From Salinicoccus sp. Bachu38 (GTDB lineage Bacteria; Bacillota; Bacilli; Staphylococcales; Salinicoccaceae), in the NCBI RefSeq assembly GCF_038561955.2, contig NZ_CP138333.2, positions 496,001 to 560,000 on the forward strand: 64,000 bases of DNA. The letters run 5' to 3'. Shown piece after piece: positions 53,972 to 63,962 of the stretch. The first letter of the stretch is position 1, and each line of letters starts with the position of its first letter. The position numbers and the translations under genes are program-made. Under the pieces are notes generated by a model, which saw only the letters and a program-made list of their open reading frames with translations, had not been told where the DNA came from and did no database searches.

Positions 53972-54907
53972 TTGAAGAATTACACACTGTTACTTATGCT
54001 CGGTCTTATTCTCGTACTGGCAGCCTGCGGCAATGGAGGCTCTGAAGGGGGAGGCTCTGAAGGGGGAGACTCCGCAGAAGGGGAATCCAGTGGAGATTCT
54101 GGAGCTGAATCCGGCAAGCTGGCTGAACTTCAGGAAAGTGGCACAGTAAGTGTCGGGTTTGCGAATGAACCGCCGTACGCATATGAAGATTCCGAAAGTG
54201 GAGAACTTGAAGGCGCGGCAATCGACATTGCGACAGCGGTGTTCCAGGAAATGGGCATCGACAATGTAGAAGGTCACCTGACCGACTGGGGAGAGCTGAT
54301 TCCAGGCGTACAGGCTGGACAGTATGATGCGATCACCGCCGGTATGGCAATCCTGCCGGACAGATGTGAAAACGCATTGTTCGCAGAACCGGAAATGCAG
54401 TACGGTGAAGGTCTCGTCGTCGAAGCAGGCAACCCGCATGATATTCACAGCTATGCAGATATCGCAGAAAATCCTGACGTGACAGTGGCACTGATGGAAG
54501 GAACAACACAGTTCGACTTCCTGGATCAGGAAGGCGTGGATCCAAGCCAGATCATGTCAGTCGGAGACATCCCTGCACAGCTTTCAGCGGTACAGTCCGG
54601 CAATGCAGATGTTACAGCAGCAACCGAAGCAACATTGAGGGCGGCATATGAATCACTGGATAGTGAGGATGTGGAAATCGTCGAAGATTTTGAACAACCG
54701 GATATCGATGGAATTCCAAGTTATGGAGCAGCAGCCTTCAACCTTGAGGACGAAGAGTTGCGCAATGCATATAACGATGCGCTCGAAACGTTGAAGGAAG
54801 AGGGGACAATCGACGAGATTCTTGATGAGTCCCAAGGCTTTACTGCTGAAAACAACCGGGTGGAAGTCGGAGAAATGACAACTGCGCAACTATGTGAAGC
54901 CGAATAA
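53972..54907 (+). CDS. ehuB: Ectoine/amino-acid ABC transporter substrate-binding lipoprotein (EhuB-like)
   Basis: A 311-residue lipoprotein. Signal peptide with lipobox LAAC (C19), then a low-complexity Gly/Ser/Glu linker (20-50) and a family 3 solute-binding domain. VGFANEPPYAYEDSESGELEGAAIDIATAVFQEMG, GVQAGQYDAITAGMAILPDRCE and the terminal TTAQLCEAE resemble EhuB of the ectoine/hydroxyectoine importer, including the two cysteines expected to form its disulfide. Start is TTG with AGGAGG eight bases upstream. First gene of ehuBCDA-like order; an attenuator-like hairpin follows, which would raise binding protein over permease. Polar amino acid uptake is the alternative substrate. Confidence 0.82.
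   Translation: MKNYTLLLMLGLILVLAACGNGGSEGGGSEGGDSAEGESSGDSGAESGKLAELQESGTVSVGFANEPPYAYEDSESGELEGAAIDIATAVFQEMGIDNVEGHLTDWGELIPGVQAGQYDAITAGMAILPDRCENALFAEPEMQYGEGLVVEAGNPHDIHSYADIAENPDVTVALMEGTTQFDFLDQEGVDPSQIMSVGDIPAQLSAVQSGNADVTAATEATLRAAYESLDSEDVEIVEDFEQPDIDGIPSYGAAAFNLEDEELRNAYNDALETLKEEGTIDEILDESQGFTAENNRVEVGEMTTAQLCEAE
54035..54079 (+). repeat. 15-bp tandem repeat within the lipoprotein linker
   Basis: GGAGGCTCTGAAGGG occurs twice in succession (54035-54049, 54050-54064), followed by a degenerate third copy. It encodes the G-G-S-E-G linker after the lipid-anchored cysteine and is prone to length change by slippage. Confidence 0.8.
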
Positions 54908-54914
54908 TCTTTTC

Positions 54915-54951
54915 AGGTCCAGTCATTCCTTGGGAAACACTGGGCCTTTTT
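54915..54951 (+). terminator. Attenuator-like terminator between ehuB and ehuC
   Basis: Arms AGGTCCAGT and ACTGGGCCT with a 15-nt loop, then TTTTTATT. It lies inside the operon 8 bp after the ehuB stop, where partial termination would favour the binding protein. Confidence 0.7.
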
Positions 54952-54975
54952 ATTGGCAGATAAGGAGTGAGGAAA

Positions 54976-55638
54976 ATGTTTGATACCGGGGTGAACATAC
55001 TGACCTACCTGTCCCAGGGTGCATGGACGACCATCAGCATATTTCTGACAGCCACATTCTTTTCCTTTGTGATGGCTTTCATTGCCGGCCTCTCACGGCT
55101 GGCGAAAAATCCATTGATTCGTGGATTTACTACAGTATATGTTGAAATCTTCCGGGGGACATCGCTGATAGTCCAGCTTTTCTGGCTCTATTATGCCGTG
55201 CCGATGCTGTTCAATATCGATCTTGGAAGCAACTGGTGGGTAGGGGTCGTTGCGATTGCACTGAACTACGGGGCCTATATGTCGGAAGTGGTCAGAAGTT
55301 CCATTCTTTCCATCGACAAAGGGCAGACGGAAGCGAGTATCGCACTGAATCTTTCGAGATTCCAGCGCATGAGACATATCATACTGCCTCAGGCGCTCAG
55401 GCTGATGCTGCCTGAGTTCGGCAACTATTCAATTCAGATACTTAAAGGGACTGCACTTGTTTCACTGATCGGCCTGACGGACATCCTCTATTATGGGGAC
55501 ATATACCGTTCTTCCAATCTTTCCGAAGGCCCGCTGGCATATCTGATGGTGCTCGTCATGTACTTCATCATTGCATTGCCGCTCATCTGGCTTTCCAAAC
55601 AAGGTGAGAAAATGTCCAGGAGAGGGGTGGCGAGCTGA
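54976..55638 (+). CDS. ehuC: ABC transporter permease, EhuC-like
   Basis: A permease of about 220 residues of the HisM family with five helices. The EAA loop TEASIALNLSRFQRMRHIILPQALRLMLPEFGN and VEIFRGTSLIVQLFWLYYAVP are typical of polar amino acid and ectoine importers. The frame opens with GTG 54967, but ATG 54976 follows AAGGAG by eight bases. It overlaps the next permease by 1 bp. It should pair with EhuD to form the channel. Confidence 0.87.
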   Translation: MFDTGVNILTYLSQGAWTTISIFLTATFFSFVMAFIAGLSRLAKNPLIRGFTTVYVEIFRGTSLIVQLFWLYYAVPMLFNIDLGSNWWVGVVAIALNYGAYMSEVVRSSILSIDKGQTEASIALNLSRFQRMRHIILPQALRLMLPEFGNYSIQILKGTALVSLIGLTDILYYGDIYRSSNLSEGPLAYLMVLVMYFIIALPLIWLSKQGEKMSRRGVAS

Positions 55639-56345
55639 TGTCAGCAACATATTGGAGTTGGGAAACATTCGTCGATGCATTTCCGATCATACTGGAAGGA
55701 CTCAAAATCACGCTGGGTCTCACCATTGCGAGCTATCTGCTGGCAATGGTGGCTGGATTCATCTGGCTGATACTCGAGTCCACACCGGTCAAGCCGTTCA
55801 ATTTCATCGTCTACTGGATCAAGGAATTCATACGGTCCACGCCACCGATCGTACAGATTTTCTTCCTGTACTTTGCGTGGCCGATGGTTCCGTATATCGG
55901 AACATCGTTCACACCATTCGTCGCTGCCATGCTGGCTCTGGGCATCCACTTCTCGACCTACATCAGCGAAGTGTACCGTTCCGGTATAGAAAGTGTGGAC
56001 AAGGGGCAATGGGAGGCATCAACGGCACTCAACTTTTCAACAAGGGACAAATGGTCTAAAATCGTCCTGCCACAGGCACTGCCACCAACGATACCGATGC
56101 TCGGGAACTACCTGATCATCCTGTTCAAGGAAGTGCCGCTTGCAGCAACAATCGGGGTGGTCGGCATACTGAGTATCGCACGGAGCTACGGCGCGCAGAC
56201 ATGGTCCTATATCGAACCGCTGACCATCGTCGCCATCCTGTTCCTCCTGCTCAGCTATCCTTCTGCACTGTTGATCAGAAGGCTTGAAAATAAAATGAAT
56301 CGTCGATTCGACAAAAAGCCAAAGAAAGTGAAGGTGGCCGAATAA
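55638..56345 (+). CDS. ehuD: ABC transporter permease, EhuD-like
   Basis: A 235-residue HisM-family permease with five or six helices. The EAA motif WEASTALNFSTRDKWSKIVLPQALPPTIPMLGNYLI and IKEFIRSTPPIVQIFFLYFAWP are present; the C-terminus is basic (KKPKKVKVAE). The ATG overlaps the ehuC stop, and its own stop overlaps the ehuA ATG, showing tight coupling. Confidence 0.88.
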   Translation: MSATYWSWETFVDAFPIILEGLKITLGLTIASYLLAMVAGFIWLILESTPVKPFNFIVYWIKEFIRSTPPIVQIFFLYFAWPMVPYIGTSFTPFVAAMLALGIHFSTYISEVYRSGIESVDKGQWEASTALNFSTRDKWSKIVLPQALPPTIPMLGNYLIILFKEVPLAATIGVVGILSIARSYGAQTWSYIEPLTIVAILFLLLSYPSALLIRRLENKMNRRFDKKPKKVKVAE

Positions 56346-57121
56346 TGGAACCAATCGTACAATATAAGGATGTTCATAAGTCATTCGGTGATACACATGT
56401 CCTGAAGGGCATCAATCTCGATATCTACCCGACTGAAAAGATTGCGATCATCGGACCAAGTGGCTCAGGGAAGACGACAATCATCCGTCTGCTGATGACA
56501 CTGGAGGAGCCGACCGATGGGGACATCATCGTCGCCGGCGAAAACCTCTGGAAGATGGAAGTGGGCGGAAAGATGAAGACGGCGAGCGAAAAGCACCTGC
56601 GTGCAGTAAGAAAGAATATCGGCATGGTCTTCCAGCACTTCAACCTCTTCCCGCACAAGACGATACTGGACAACTGCGTCACGCCGCTTGTCCAGGTTAA
56701 GAAGATGAAGAAGTCGGAAGCGGTGGAACTGTCCAAGCAGATGCTTGATCGCGTGGGGCTTGGAGACAAATACGAAGCATATCCTTCCAACCTTTCGGGC
56801 GGCCAGAAACAGCGTGTCGCCATGGCACGTGCACTGGTCATGAAGCCGAAGATCATGCTTTTCGACGAAGTCACCTCAGCACTCGACCCGGAACTCGTGG
56901 GGGAAGTGCTCGAAGTCATCCGCGACCTTGCAGAACAGGACGATATGGCCATGGTTCTCGTCACCCATGAGATGGATTTCGCTCTGGAAATCGCAGACCG
57001 CGTCCTCTTCCTCGATGACGGTGTCATCGCCGAATCAGGAACAGCTGACGAAGTCATCAACAAATCCGACAACCCGAGACTTCAGGATTTCCTGAGAAGG
57101 TTCAGAAAAGAAGAAGTGTAA
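56345..57121 (+). CDS. ehuA: ABC transporter ATP-binding protein, EhuA-like
   Basis: A 258-residue ATPase. Walker A GPSGSGKTT (37-45), Q-loop FQHFNLFPHKTIL, signature LSGGQKQRVAMARAL, Walker B IMLFDEVTSALDP and H-loop VLVTHEMDFA are all intact. It is of the polar amino acid (HisP/GlnQ) type used by EhuA. Last in the four-gene unit, followed by a strong terminator. Energises import of the ligand bound by the EhuB-like lipoprotein. Confidence 0.92.
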   Translation: MEPIVQYKDVHKSFGDTHVLKGINLDIYPTEKIAIIGPSGSGKTTIIRLLMTLEEPTDGDIIVAGENLWKMEVGGKMKTASEKHLRAVRKNIGMVFQHFNLFPHKTILDNCVTPLVQVKKMKKSEAVELSKQMLDRVGLGDKYEAYPSNLSGGQKQRVAMARALVMKPKIMLFDEVTSALDPELVGEVLEVIRDLAEQDDMAMVLVTHEMDFALEIADRVLFLDDGVIAESGTADEVINKSDNPRLQDFLRRFRKEEV

Positions 57122-57128
57122 AGATGGA

Positions 57129-57165
57129 AGCGCCGGCTGCAGTGAACTGCAACCGGCGCTTTTTT
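57129..57165 (+). terminator. Intrinsic terminator after ehuA
   Basis: Arms AGCGCCGGCTGCAG and CTGCAACCGGCGCT (two unpaired As) around TGAA, then six Ts. The next 100 bp (57166-57268) hold nothing recognisable. Confidence 0.85.
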
Positions 57166-57268
57166 GGTTTGTTCGGAGGACGGGGATGAGTTGGACCATT
57201 AATTCATCATCGTAGACGTTACAATGGCAAGTTGGTCATTCCATTGCCCATCACTTTATTAAAATCGA

Positions 57269-57297
57269 CAAAAAAACCCGCCCCGAAGCGGGGCAGG
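57269..57297 (-). terminator. Intrinsic terminator after glpD
   Basis: On the minus strand, arms CCTGCCCCG and CGGGGCGGG around CTT, then a run of Ts (A-run at 57269-57276 on the plus strand). Confidence 0.85.
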
Positions 57298-57307
57298 TGT
57301 CCATTAC

Positions 57308-58981
57308 TTATGCGTGTTCCATGGCGGTAGCGCCTTTTGCCTGGCGGGAGGCGATTTCAAGTTCGTCCTTATAGGTCTGACGTGTGGCGTCATCCCATTC
57401 GAGGATGTCGCCCATCAATTGGATGACGCCCTCTTTGTATTTTTCTACATTGGCGATGTCGAAGTAAAGTTCACCTGTGCGTCTGACGAAGTAGTCGCGT
57501 GGATTTGCAGCCATTTCGTGCTGAATGCTGTAGATGACTTTCGCATGAACATCCTTCGTCAGTCCATAGTGCTCTGAAGCCTCACCAAGTCCGCCGATGA
57601 TTTCGTATATCCGTTCGACATTGCTGCCGTAATGTGATGCAAGTTTCTGGCCATTTGTGATGGAGAGGCCGTATGATGGGGCGCGGTCTCCCATATGTCT
57701 CACGAAATCATTGAAGCCCTCGCTGCCCCCGACGTCACCGCCTGAAATCGGCTGGTGTTCGGTATCGCTCTTCCTGAATTTGAGACCGTAGTCCTTGGAC
57801 AGGCGTTTGGCGACGAGGTCGACGATTTCCTCGGCCATGTGACGGTAGCCTGTCAGTTTGCCGCCGGCAATGGTGATGAGGTTGGTTTTGGACTCCCAGA
57901 TCTCATCCTTTCTGGAAATTTCGGAAGGATCCTTGCCTTCTTCATGGATAAGGGGCCTGATGCCTGCCCATGTGGACTCTATATGCTCCTCGCCGAGGCT
58001 GAGACCCGGGAACATGTCGTTCGCCGTATCAAGAAGGTACTGGCGGTCTTCGGTCGTTGTGACGGGATTCTGCTTGTCACCCTCATAGTGCGTATCCGTA
58101 GTTCCGACATATGTCTTGCCGTCCCTCGGAATCGCGAAGATCATGCGGCCATCTGATTTGGCATCGAAATAGACCGCCTGATGGAGCGGGAAATCCTTCT
58201 CGTCGAAGACGAGGTGTACACCTTTTGAAAGGAATAGCTGCTTCTTGCCCTTCTTGGCTTCCTCGTCATGGGAACGGACATCATCCACCCATGGTCCGGT
58301 TGCATTGATGACGCGGCGGCCGAGAATCTGGTATGTCTCCCCGCCGAGCTGGTCTTCAGCGTGTATGCCGACGATTTTGCCTTCATCATAGACGAAGCCG
58401 ACGGCTTTGACATGGTTGATCGGGTCTGCGCCGAACTCTGCCGCCTTCTTCATGACTTCGATCGTCATGCGGGCGTCATCCGTCCTGTACTCTACATAGT
58501 AGCCGCCGCCAAGCAGTCCGTCCCGTTTGACGAGTGGCTCCTTCTCCAGCACATCATCCACGCTCAGCATCTTGCGCTGCTCGCTCCTTTTGACTTCGGC
58601 GAGCATATCATAGACCCGCAGGCCGATGCTCGTCGTAAACTGGCCGAATGTGCCGCCTTTGTGGAAGGGGAGGAGCATCCATTCAGGGGTCGTTACATGC
58701 GGGCCGTTTTCATATACGATGGCGCGTTCGATTCCGGTTTCACGTACGACGCCCACCTGGAACTGCTTCAGATACCGCAGTCCACCATGGACGAGTTTCG
58801 TGCTCCGGCTGCTCGTCCCTTCAGCAAAATCCTGCATCTCGACAAGCGCAACCTTCATGCCGCGCTTCGCCGCATCGAGGGCAATCCCCGCTCCAGTGAT
58901 TCCACCACCAACGACAACGATATCGTAATCGACTTTCTCCATATGCTGTAATTGGTCTTTTCTGGTCAATGTGTTCAGCAT
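57308..58981 (-). CDS. glpD: Aerobic glycerol-3-phosphate dehydrogenase
   Basis: A 557-residue membrane-associated flavoenzyme oxidising glycerol-3-phosphate to DHAP with electrons passed to menaquinone. FAD motif [21 protein letters not shown] (about 22-42), [18 protein letters not shown], and [26 protein letters not shown] are family markers. TAGGAGGTAG precedes the ATG. It lies 51 bp after glpK with a stem-loop between, last in glpFKD. Confidence 0.95.
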   Translation of the reverse strand: MLNTLTRKDQLQHMEKVDYDIVVVGGGITGAGIALDAAKRGMKVALVEMQDFAEGTSSRSTKLVHGGLRYLKQFQVGVVRETGIERAIVYENGPHVTTPEWMLLPFHKGGTFGQFTTSIGLRVYDMLAEVKRSEQRKMLSVDDVLEKEPLVKRDGLLGGGYYVEYRTDDARMTIEVMKKAAEFGADPINHVKAVGFVYDEGKIVGIHAEDQLGGETYQILGRRVINATGPWVDDVRSHDEEAKKGKKQLFLSKGVHLVFDEKDFPLHQAVYFDAKSDGRMIFAIPRDGKTYVGTTDTHYEGDKQNPVTTTEDRQYLLDTANDMFPGLSLGEEHIESTWAGIRPLIHEEGKDPSEISRKDEIWESKTNLITIAGGKLTGYRHMAEEIVDLVAKRLSKDYGLKFRKSDTEHQPISGGDVGGSEGFNDFVRHMGDRAPSYGLSITNGQKLASHYGSNVERIYEIIGGLGEASEHYGLTKDVHAKVIYSIQHEMAANPRDYFVRRTGELYFDIANVEKYKEGVIQLMGDILEWDDATRQTYKDELEIASRQAKGATAMEHA

Positions 58982-59005
58982 TGTTCTACCTCCTAGTTTT
59001 ATAGC

Positions 59006-59032
59006 AAATAAAGACCGGGCGTACCCGGGTCC
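59006..59032 (-). terminator. Stem-loop between glpK and glpD
   Basis: On the minus strand GGACCCGGG and CCCGGTC pair around TACG, followed by TTTATTT. It overlaps the glpD leader and may be a weak terminator or a second GlpP-controlled point. Confidence 0.5.
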
Positions 59033-60559
<1,527 letters not shown>

Positions 60560-60603
60560 TTATTCCCCTTTACTTTTTATGTGTTGTTCAAAAAGGCCGG
60601 ATC

Positions 60604-61422
60604 CTACATCAATTCTGAGGCCTCTCCTTTAAGTAGGCTTTTATTAAGAAATACCCCTAACGCAAGAACCAAAACAGTGAAGACGATTGCAATGGCAAGG
60701 AACAGGTCCGGCGAGCTAAGGAATACCGCATTGTAGACCGCTGCACCGAGTGCACCGCCGGACAGGGGACCGAGTATCGGTACGATGGCGTATACGAAAT
60801 TCGACTTCCCTTTGCCCGGAATCGGCATGAGGAAGTGGGCGAGTCTCGGACCGAAGTCACGGGCCGGATTGATGGCATATCCGGTCGTACCACCGAGGCT
60901 GAGGCCTATTGCTGTAATGAGGAAGCCGACGATGAGTGGATTCAGGCCTTCGGTGAATTCATTGGCACCGATGAACAGGAGCCCCATGACGAGGATGAAT
61001 GTGCCGATGATCTCACTTGTGAAGTTGGCGACATAGTTGGGGAAGGCGGGACCGGTGGCGAATACGCCGAGTTTCGTCCCGTCATCCTCCTCCGCCTTGA
61101 AGTGCGGCATGAAGTGCAGCCAGACGAGAAATGCACCGGCCATCGCGCCGAGTACCTGGGCGATGATGTAGGGAATCACTTTTGCCCATTCGAACTCACC
61201 AGCAAACGCGAAACCGAGTGTAACGGCGGGGTTGATGTGGGCCCCCGAGAACTGGCCGACCGCATAGACGGCAAAAGCCACCGCAAAGCCCCATCCGAAT
61301 GCGATGACTACCCAATCGGATCCTTTTGCCAGGGATCCTTTCAAATTGACGTTGGCAACGACGCCTGCCCCGAACAGGATGAGTATTGCCGTACCAACAA
61401 ATTCTGCAACGAGTTCATTCAT
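60604..61422 (-). CDS. glpF: Glycerol uptake facilitator (aquaglyceroporin)
   Basis: A 272-residue MIP-family channel with six helices and two NPA half-helices: NPA at 64-66 in AHINPAVTLG and NPA at 185-187 in YAINPARDFGPRLAH. The Asp after the second NPA (D189) marks a glycerol-conducting member. AAAGGAGTG precedes the ATG. First gene of glpFKD, under a promoter with a cre and a terminator that GlpP should control. Confidence 0.95.
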   Translation of the reverse strand: MNELVAEFVGTAILILFGAGVVANVNLKGSLAKGSDWVVIAFGWGFAVAFAVYAVGQFSGAHINPAVTLGFAFAGEFEWAKVIPYIIAQVLGAMAGAFLVWLHFMPHFKAEEDDGTKLGVFATGPAFPNYVANFTSEIIGTFILVMGLLFIGANEFTEGLNPLIVGFLITAIGLSLGGTTGYAINPARDFGPRLAHFLMPIPGKGKSNFVYAIVPILGPLSGGALGAAVYNAVFLSSPDLFLAIAIVFTVLVLALGVFLNKSLLKGEASELM

Positions 61423-61463
61423 TGCAAACCACTCCTTTGTTTGATTGATCCGCTAATAAAACA

Positions 61464-61510
61464 TAAAAAAACCCACACTGGTAGCTATGTAAAAGCTACA
61501 AATGTGGGCT
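61464..61510 (-). promoter_or_regulatory. GlpP-controlled terminator in the glpF leader
   Basis: On the minus strand, AGCCCACA-TTTGTAGC and GCTACCAG-TGTGGGT form an interrupted stem with a 9-nt loop, then seven Ts, about 40 bp before glpF. Antitermination by GlpP with glycerol-3-phosphate at such leader terminators is established for B. subtilis glp genes. Confidence 0.8.
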
Positions 61511-61542
61511 CTGTCTCTCCGTGTCCTATTAACTTACTTTAT

Positions 61543-61571
61543 AATATATCCTATAATGGTAGCGCTGTCAA
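61543..61571 (-). promoter_or_regulatory. glpF promoter with overlapping cre
   Basis: On the minus strand, a perfect TTGACA (61566-61571) and TATATT (61543-61548) are 17 bp apart. TTGACAGCGCTACCA (61557-61571) matches the cre consensus WTGNAANCGNWNNCW with one mismatch and covers the -35, so CcpA binding should block RNA polymerase. Confidence 0.75.
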
Positions 61572-61583
61572 TTTTTATATCCT

Positions 61584-62135
61584 TCAGGGGGCATGATTTG
61601 CCGGGTTGAACCAGAGATCCGTCTTGCTCGTCGTCACATACTTGGCTCCGGCGGCGATGGCGTCATCGACTTCACCCTGTGTCTCGATCAATCCGCCGGC
61701 AATGACATCGGCCTCCACTTCAGACTTGAGCAGGTGAATCACCTTCGGTACGACACCCGGCAGGATTTCAATCAGTTTGGGTTCCGTCTGCCTGATGAGT
61801 TCGATGCTTTTTTCAAGGGCGGAAGAGTCGATGACGAAAATGCGCAGGACAGTCTCCATGCCGAGCTGGTTGGCCTTTCTGATGATTCTTCCACGCGTGG
61901 TTACGATCCCTGTCGGTTTGTATTTCTGATGAATGTACTCGAGTGAAGCGGTGTCCACCGCGAGCCCCTTGATCAGGTCCAGATGGAGGTAGACATCGAA
62001 CCCATGCTTTTTGATGGTGGTGATGTGACTGTCCAGATGTCCGATATGGATGTCGAGGATTACACATGACCGATAGGGACTGTCGATCAGCTTTTCAAAA
62101 TCTTTCATGGAACGGATTGCAGGCAGGATTTTCAC
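61584..62135 (-). CDS. glpP: GlpP glycerol-3-phosphate-responsive antiterminator
   Basis: A 183-residue regulator. ILPAIRSMKDFEKLIDSP, VILDIHIGHLDSHITTIKKHGFDVYLHLDLIKGLA, GIVTTRGRIIRKANQLGMETVLRIF, EILPGVVPKVI and AGGLIETQGEVDDAIAAGAKYVTTSKTDLW are diagnostic of GlpP, a TIM-barrel-like RNA-binding protein. It binds glycerol-3-phosphate and lets RNA polymerase pass leader terminators of glpF and glpD. Start is GTG with AAGGTG seven bases upstream. It lies directly upstream of glpF on the same strand. Confidence 0.93.
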   Translation of the reverse strand: MKILPAIRSMKDFEKLIDSPYRSCVILDIHIGHLDSHITTIKKHGFDVYLHLDLIKGLAVDTASLEYIHQKYKPTGIVTTRGRIIRKANQLGMETVLRIFVIDSSALEKSIELIRQTEPKLIEILPGVVPKVIHLLKSEVEADVIAGGLIETQGEVDDAIAAGAKYVTTSKTDLWFNPANHAP

Positions 62136-62226
62136 ACCGTTGCACCTTCATTTCAAAATTATTATTTCATTTATCATAGAATAGATATGTAAAATTGTAT
62201 AGTATTTGGAAATTCGGGTATAGATA

Positions 62227-62292
62227 ATCACAATGTGGGCCATTGTGATGAAGAAGTTTTTTAGTGGACAGACCACTTCTCTATATTATAGT
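62227..62292 (+). promoter_or_regulatory. Dyad and promoter upstream of the nitronate monooxygenase gene
   Basis: ATCACAATG and CATTGTGAT (62227-62249) are perfect 9-bp inverted repeats with a 5-bp spacer, 15 bp before a promoter with TGGACA (62265-62270) and TATAGT (62287-62292), 16 bp apart. The dyad is a good operator candidate. The rest of 62136-62336 shows no other signal. Confidence 0.5.
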
Positions 62293-62336
62293 AGAAATAC
62301 GTCTGAAGGATACAGGAACAGAGGGGGTAGGGGCAA

Positions 62337-63425
62337 GTGAATATATCACGCAATAACGGGATGCTCAAAGAGCTGCTCGGGGTGGAGCATGCGATAATAC
62401 AAGCACCGATGGCAGGGGGCATCACGACCGAAAAACTGGTGGGTGCCGTCTCCGAAGCCGGCGGGCTCGGCATGATCGGCGCAGGAGGAATGGATACAGG
62501 TGCACTGCGCGATATGATCCATGCATTGAAAAGGAAGCATGAAGGGTCATTCGGTGCCAACCTGTTTGTACCATGGGACTTCAAAGTCACTGAAGAAAAT
62601 GTTGCCGAGGCCTATGAAGCACTCAGGCCCCTGTATGAGCTCTTTGGTCTGGAGCAGGAATCTTTCACGCCGCCGGACTTGGAAGATGTCAAAATGAAGT
62701 TCAACGCACAGATTGATGTCATCGTAGAAGAGAAGGTGCCTGTATGCTCTTTCATTTTCGGGATTCCGGAGAGCCATCACATCGAGCGCCTGAAAGAGGC
62801 GGGTACGATCCTGATCGGCACTGCAACCACGGTCGAGGAAGCTGAAGCCATCGAGCGTGCCGGTTTCGATGCTGTCGTTCTGCAAGGGGCTGAAGCAGGC
62901 GGGCACCGGGGGACATTTCTCAGCCCGGTCGATGACAGTCTGGTGGGCCTGATGAGTCTGATTCCGGAAGCGGCAGACCAACTCTCCATTCCGGTCATCG
63001 CAGCCGGCGGCATCATGGATGGACGCGGTGTCGCGGCCGCGAGGATACTCGGTGCAGCAGGGGTCCAGCTGGGTACGGCTTTCATCTCCACAGAAGAAAG
63101 TGGAGCGCATCTGGTACATAAGAATGCGCTGTCGGAAAATCGGCATATCCCGTCCGTATTGACCCGTGTCTTCACCGGGCGCGCTGCCCGGGCAATCAAA
63201 AACACATTCATCAGGGATATGGCCGAACATACGAAAAGCATGGTCGACTATCCTGTCCAACGGCGGCTGACCCAGCCGATACAGGATGCCTCCAAAGAGA
63301 GGAACAGTACAGAATATGCCATGCTCCTCGCCGGGCAGGGAAAGAGCATGGCGCGGACCATGTCAGCCGGCGAACTTGTGCGGCAGCTCGTGCTGGAGGC
63401 GAAGGAGTTTGGCGTGGAGGTATAG
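62337..63425 (+). CDS. Nitronate monooxygenase (2-nitropropane dioxygenase family)
   Basis: A 362-residue FMN-dependent TIM barrel that oxidises alkyl nitronates such as propionate-3-nitronate. IIQAPMAGGITTEKLVGAVSEAGGLGMIGAGG binds FMN; the catalytic His lies in GAEAGGHRGTF; VIAAGGIMDGRGVAAARILGAAGVQLGTAF completes the FMN site. Start is GTG 62337 after GGTAGGGG; no better ATG is in frame. Staphylococci have a homologue in this region. Physiological role probably detoxification. Confidence 0.9.
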   Translation: MNISRNNGMLKELLGVEHAIIQAPMAGGITTEKLVGAVSEAGGLGMIGAGGMDTGALRDMIHALKRKHEGSFGANLFVPWDFKVTEENVAEAYEALRPLYELFGLEQESFTPPDLEDVKMKFNAQIDVIVEEKVPVCSFIFGIPESHHIERLKEAGTILIGTATTVEEAEAIERAGFDAVVLQGAEAGGHRGTFLSPVDDSLVGLMSLIPEAADQLSIPVIAAGGIMDGRGVAAARILGAAGVQLGTAFISTEESGAHLVHKNALSENRHIPSVLTRVFTGRAARAIKNTFIRDMAEHTKSMVDYPVQRRLTQPIQDASKERNSTEYAMLLAGQGKSMARTMSAGELVRQLVLEAKEFGVEV

Positions 63426-63513
63426 GCATGATGGGTTTTGAAGAGATGCGGAATGGCTTGAAGTACAATCCATTTAAATAGATGAAGCGCATAGTCCCAT
63501 CTGCTTCAACCAC

Positions 63514-63545
63514 AAAAAGACTCACCGCGACGGGTGAGTCTTTTG
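63514..63545. terminator. Bidirectional terminator between the nitronate monooxygenase and DUF2929 genes
   Basis: Arms AAAAGACTCACC and GGGTGAGTCTTTT around GCGAC, with A and T tracts on either side of the stem. Confidence 0.85.
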
Positions 63546-63551
63546 CTATGA

Positions 63552-63749
63552 TTAATGATTATGCTGTGCTTCGTTCGTCTCGTCCGGCTTGAGCATGAAA
63601 TCCAGAACGATGATCGTCAATGTGACAAGTACTGCAAGCAGTACGCCGCTCCAGATATTGAGTGGTCCGCCGCCGCCAAGGCTGTTCAAAACGAAGTTGA
63701 CCATTTGAGTCAGCATGAGTGCCCAGATGAAACTGATGATATACTTCAT
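63552..63749 (-). CDS. DUF2929 (YjzD-like) small membrane protein
   Basis: A 65-residue protein with two hydrophobic helices (about 3-22 and 34-52) and a short polar His-containing tail. MKYIISFIWALMLTQMVNFVLNSLGGG resembles the DUF2929/YjzD family, which lies next to fabH in several Firmicutes including S. aureus. GGAGG stands seven bases before the ATG. Function unknown. In that synteny, fabH would begin just beyond the right edge. Confidence 0.75.
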   Translation of the reverse strand: MKYIISFIWALMLTQMVNFVLNSLGGGGPLNIWSGVLLAVLVTLTIIVLDFMLKPDETNEAQHNH

Positions 63750-63888
63750 GGTCCTGCCTCCACTACATATTTATATAAGCTAATGATAACTTAAAACGTT
63801 TTCGATGTATAGTGCTAATCTCGAGCTTGAGGAACAAAAATAACCTTTTCACATAATAAGTCCCGAAGACGGTCATGAACACAAATTT

Positions 63889-63962
63889 ATTGTAACCGCT
63901 TTCATATATAAACGTAAATAAATGGAAAATAAGTTGAAAACCACTATTCATTGGTGTATATT
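63889..63962. promoter_or_regulatory. Right-edge regulatory region with a perfect cre
   Basis: TTGTAACCGCTTTCA (63890-63904) fits the cre consensus at every defined position. A plus-strand promoter TTGAAA (63934-63939) with TATATT (63957-63962), 17 bp apart, reads off the window. On the minus strand TTTACG and TACAAT (63889-63894), 18 bp apart, overlap the cre and would drive the DUF2929 gene. Which unit the cre controls is open. Confidence 0.55.

Noticed and set aside
63763-63951. 62-codon AT-rich minus-strand frame at the right edge
   Set aside because: It overlaps the promoter/cre region, has no ribosome site, and reads as random hydrophobic sequence from AT-rich DNA.
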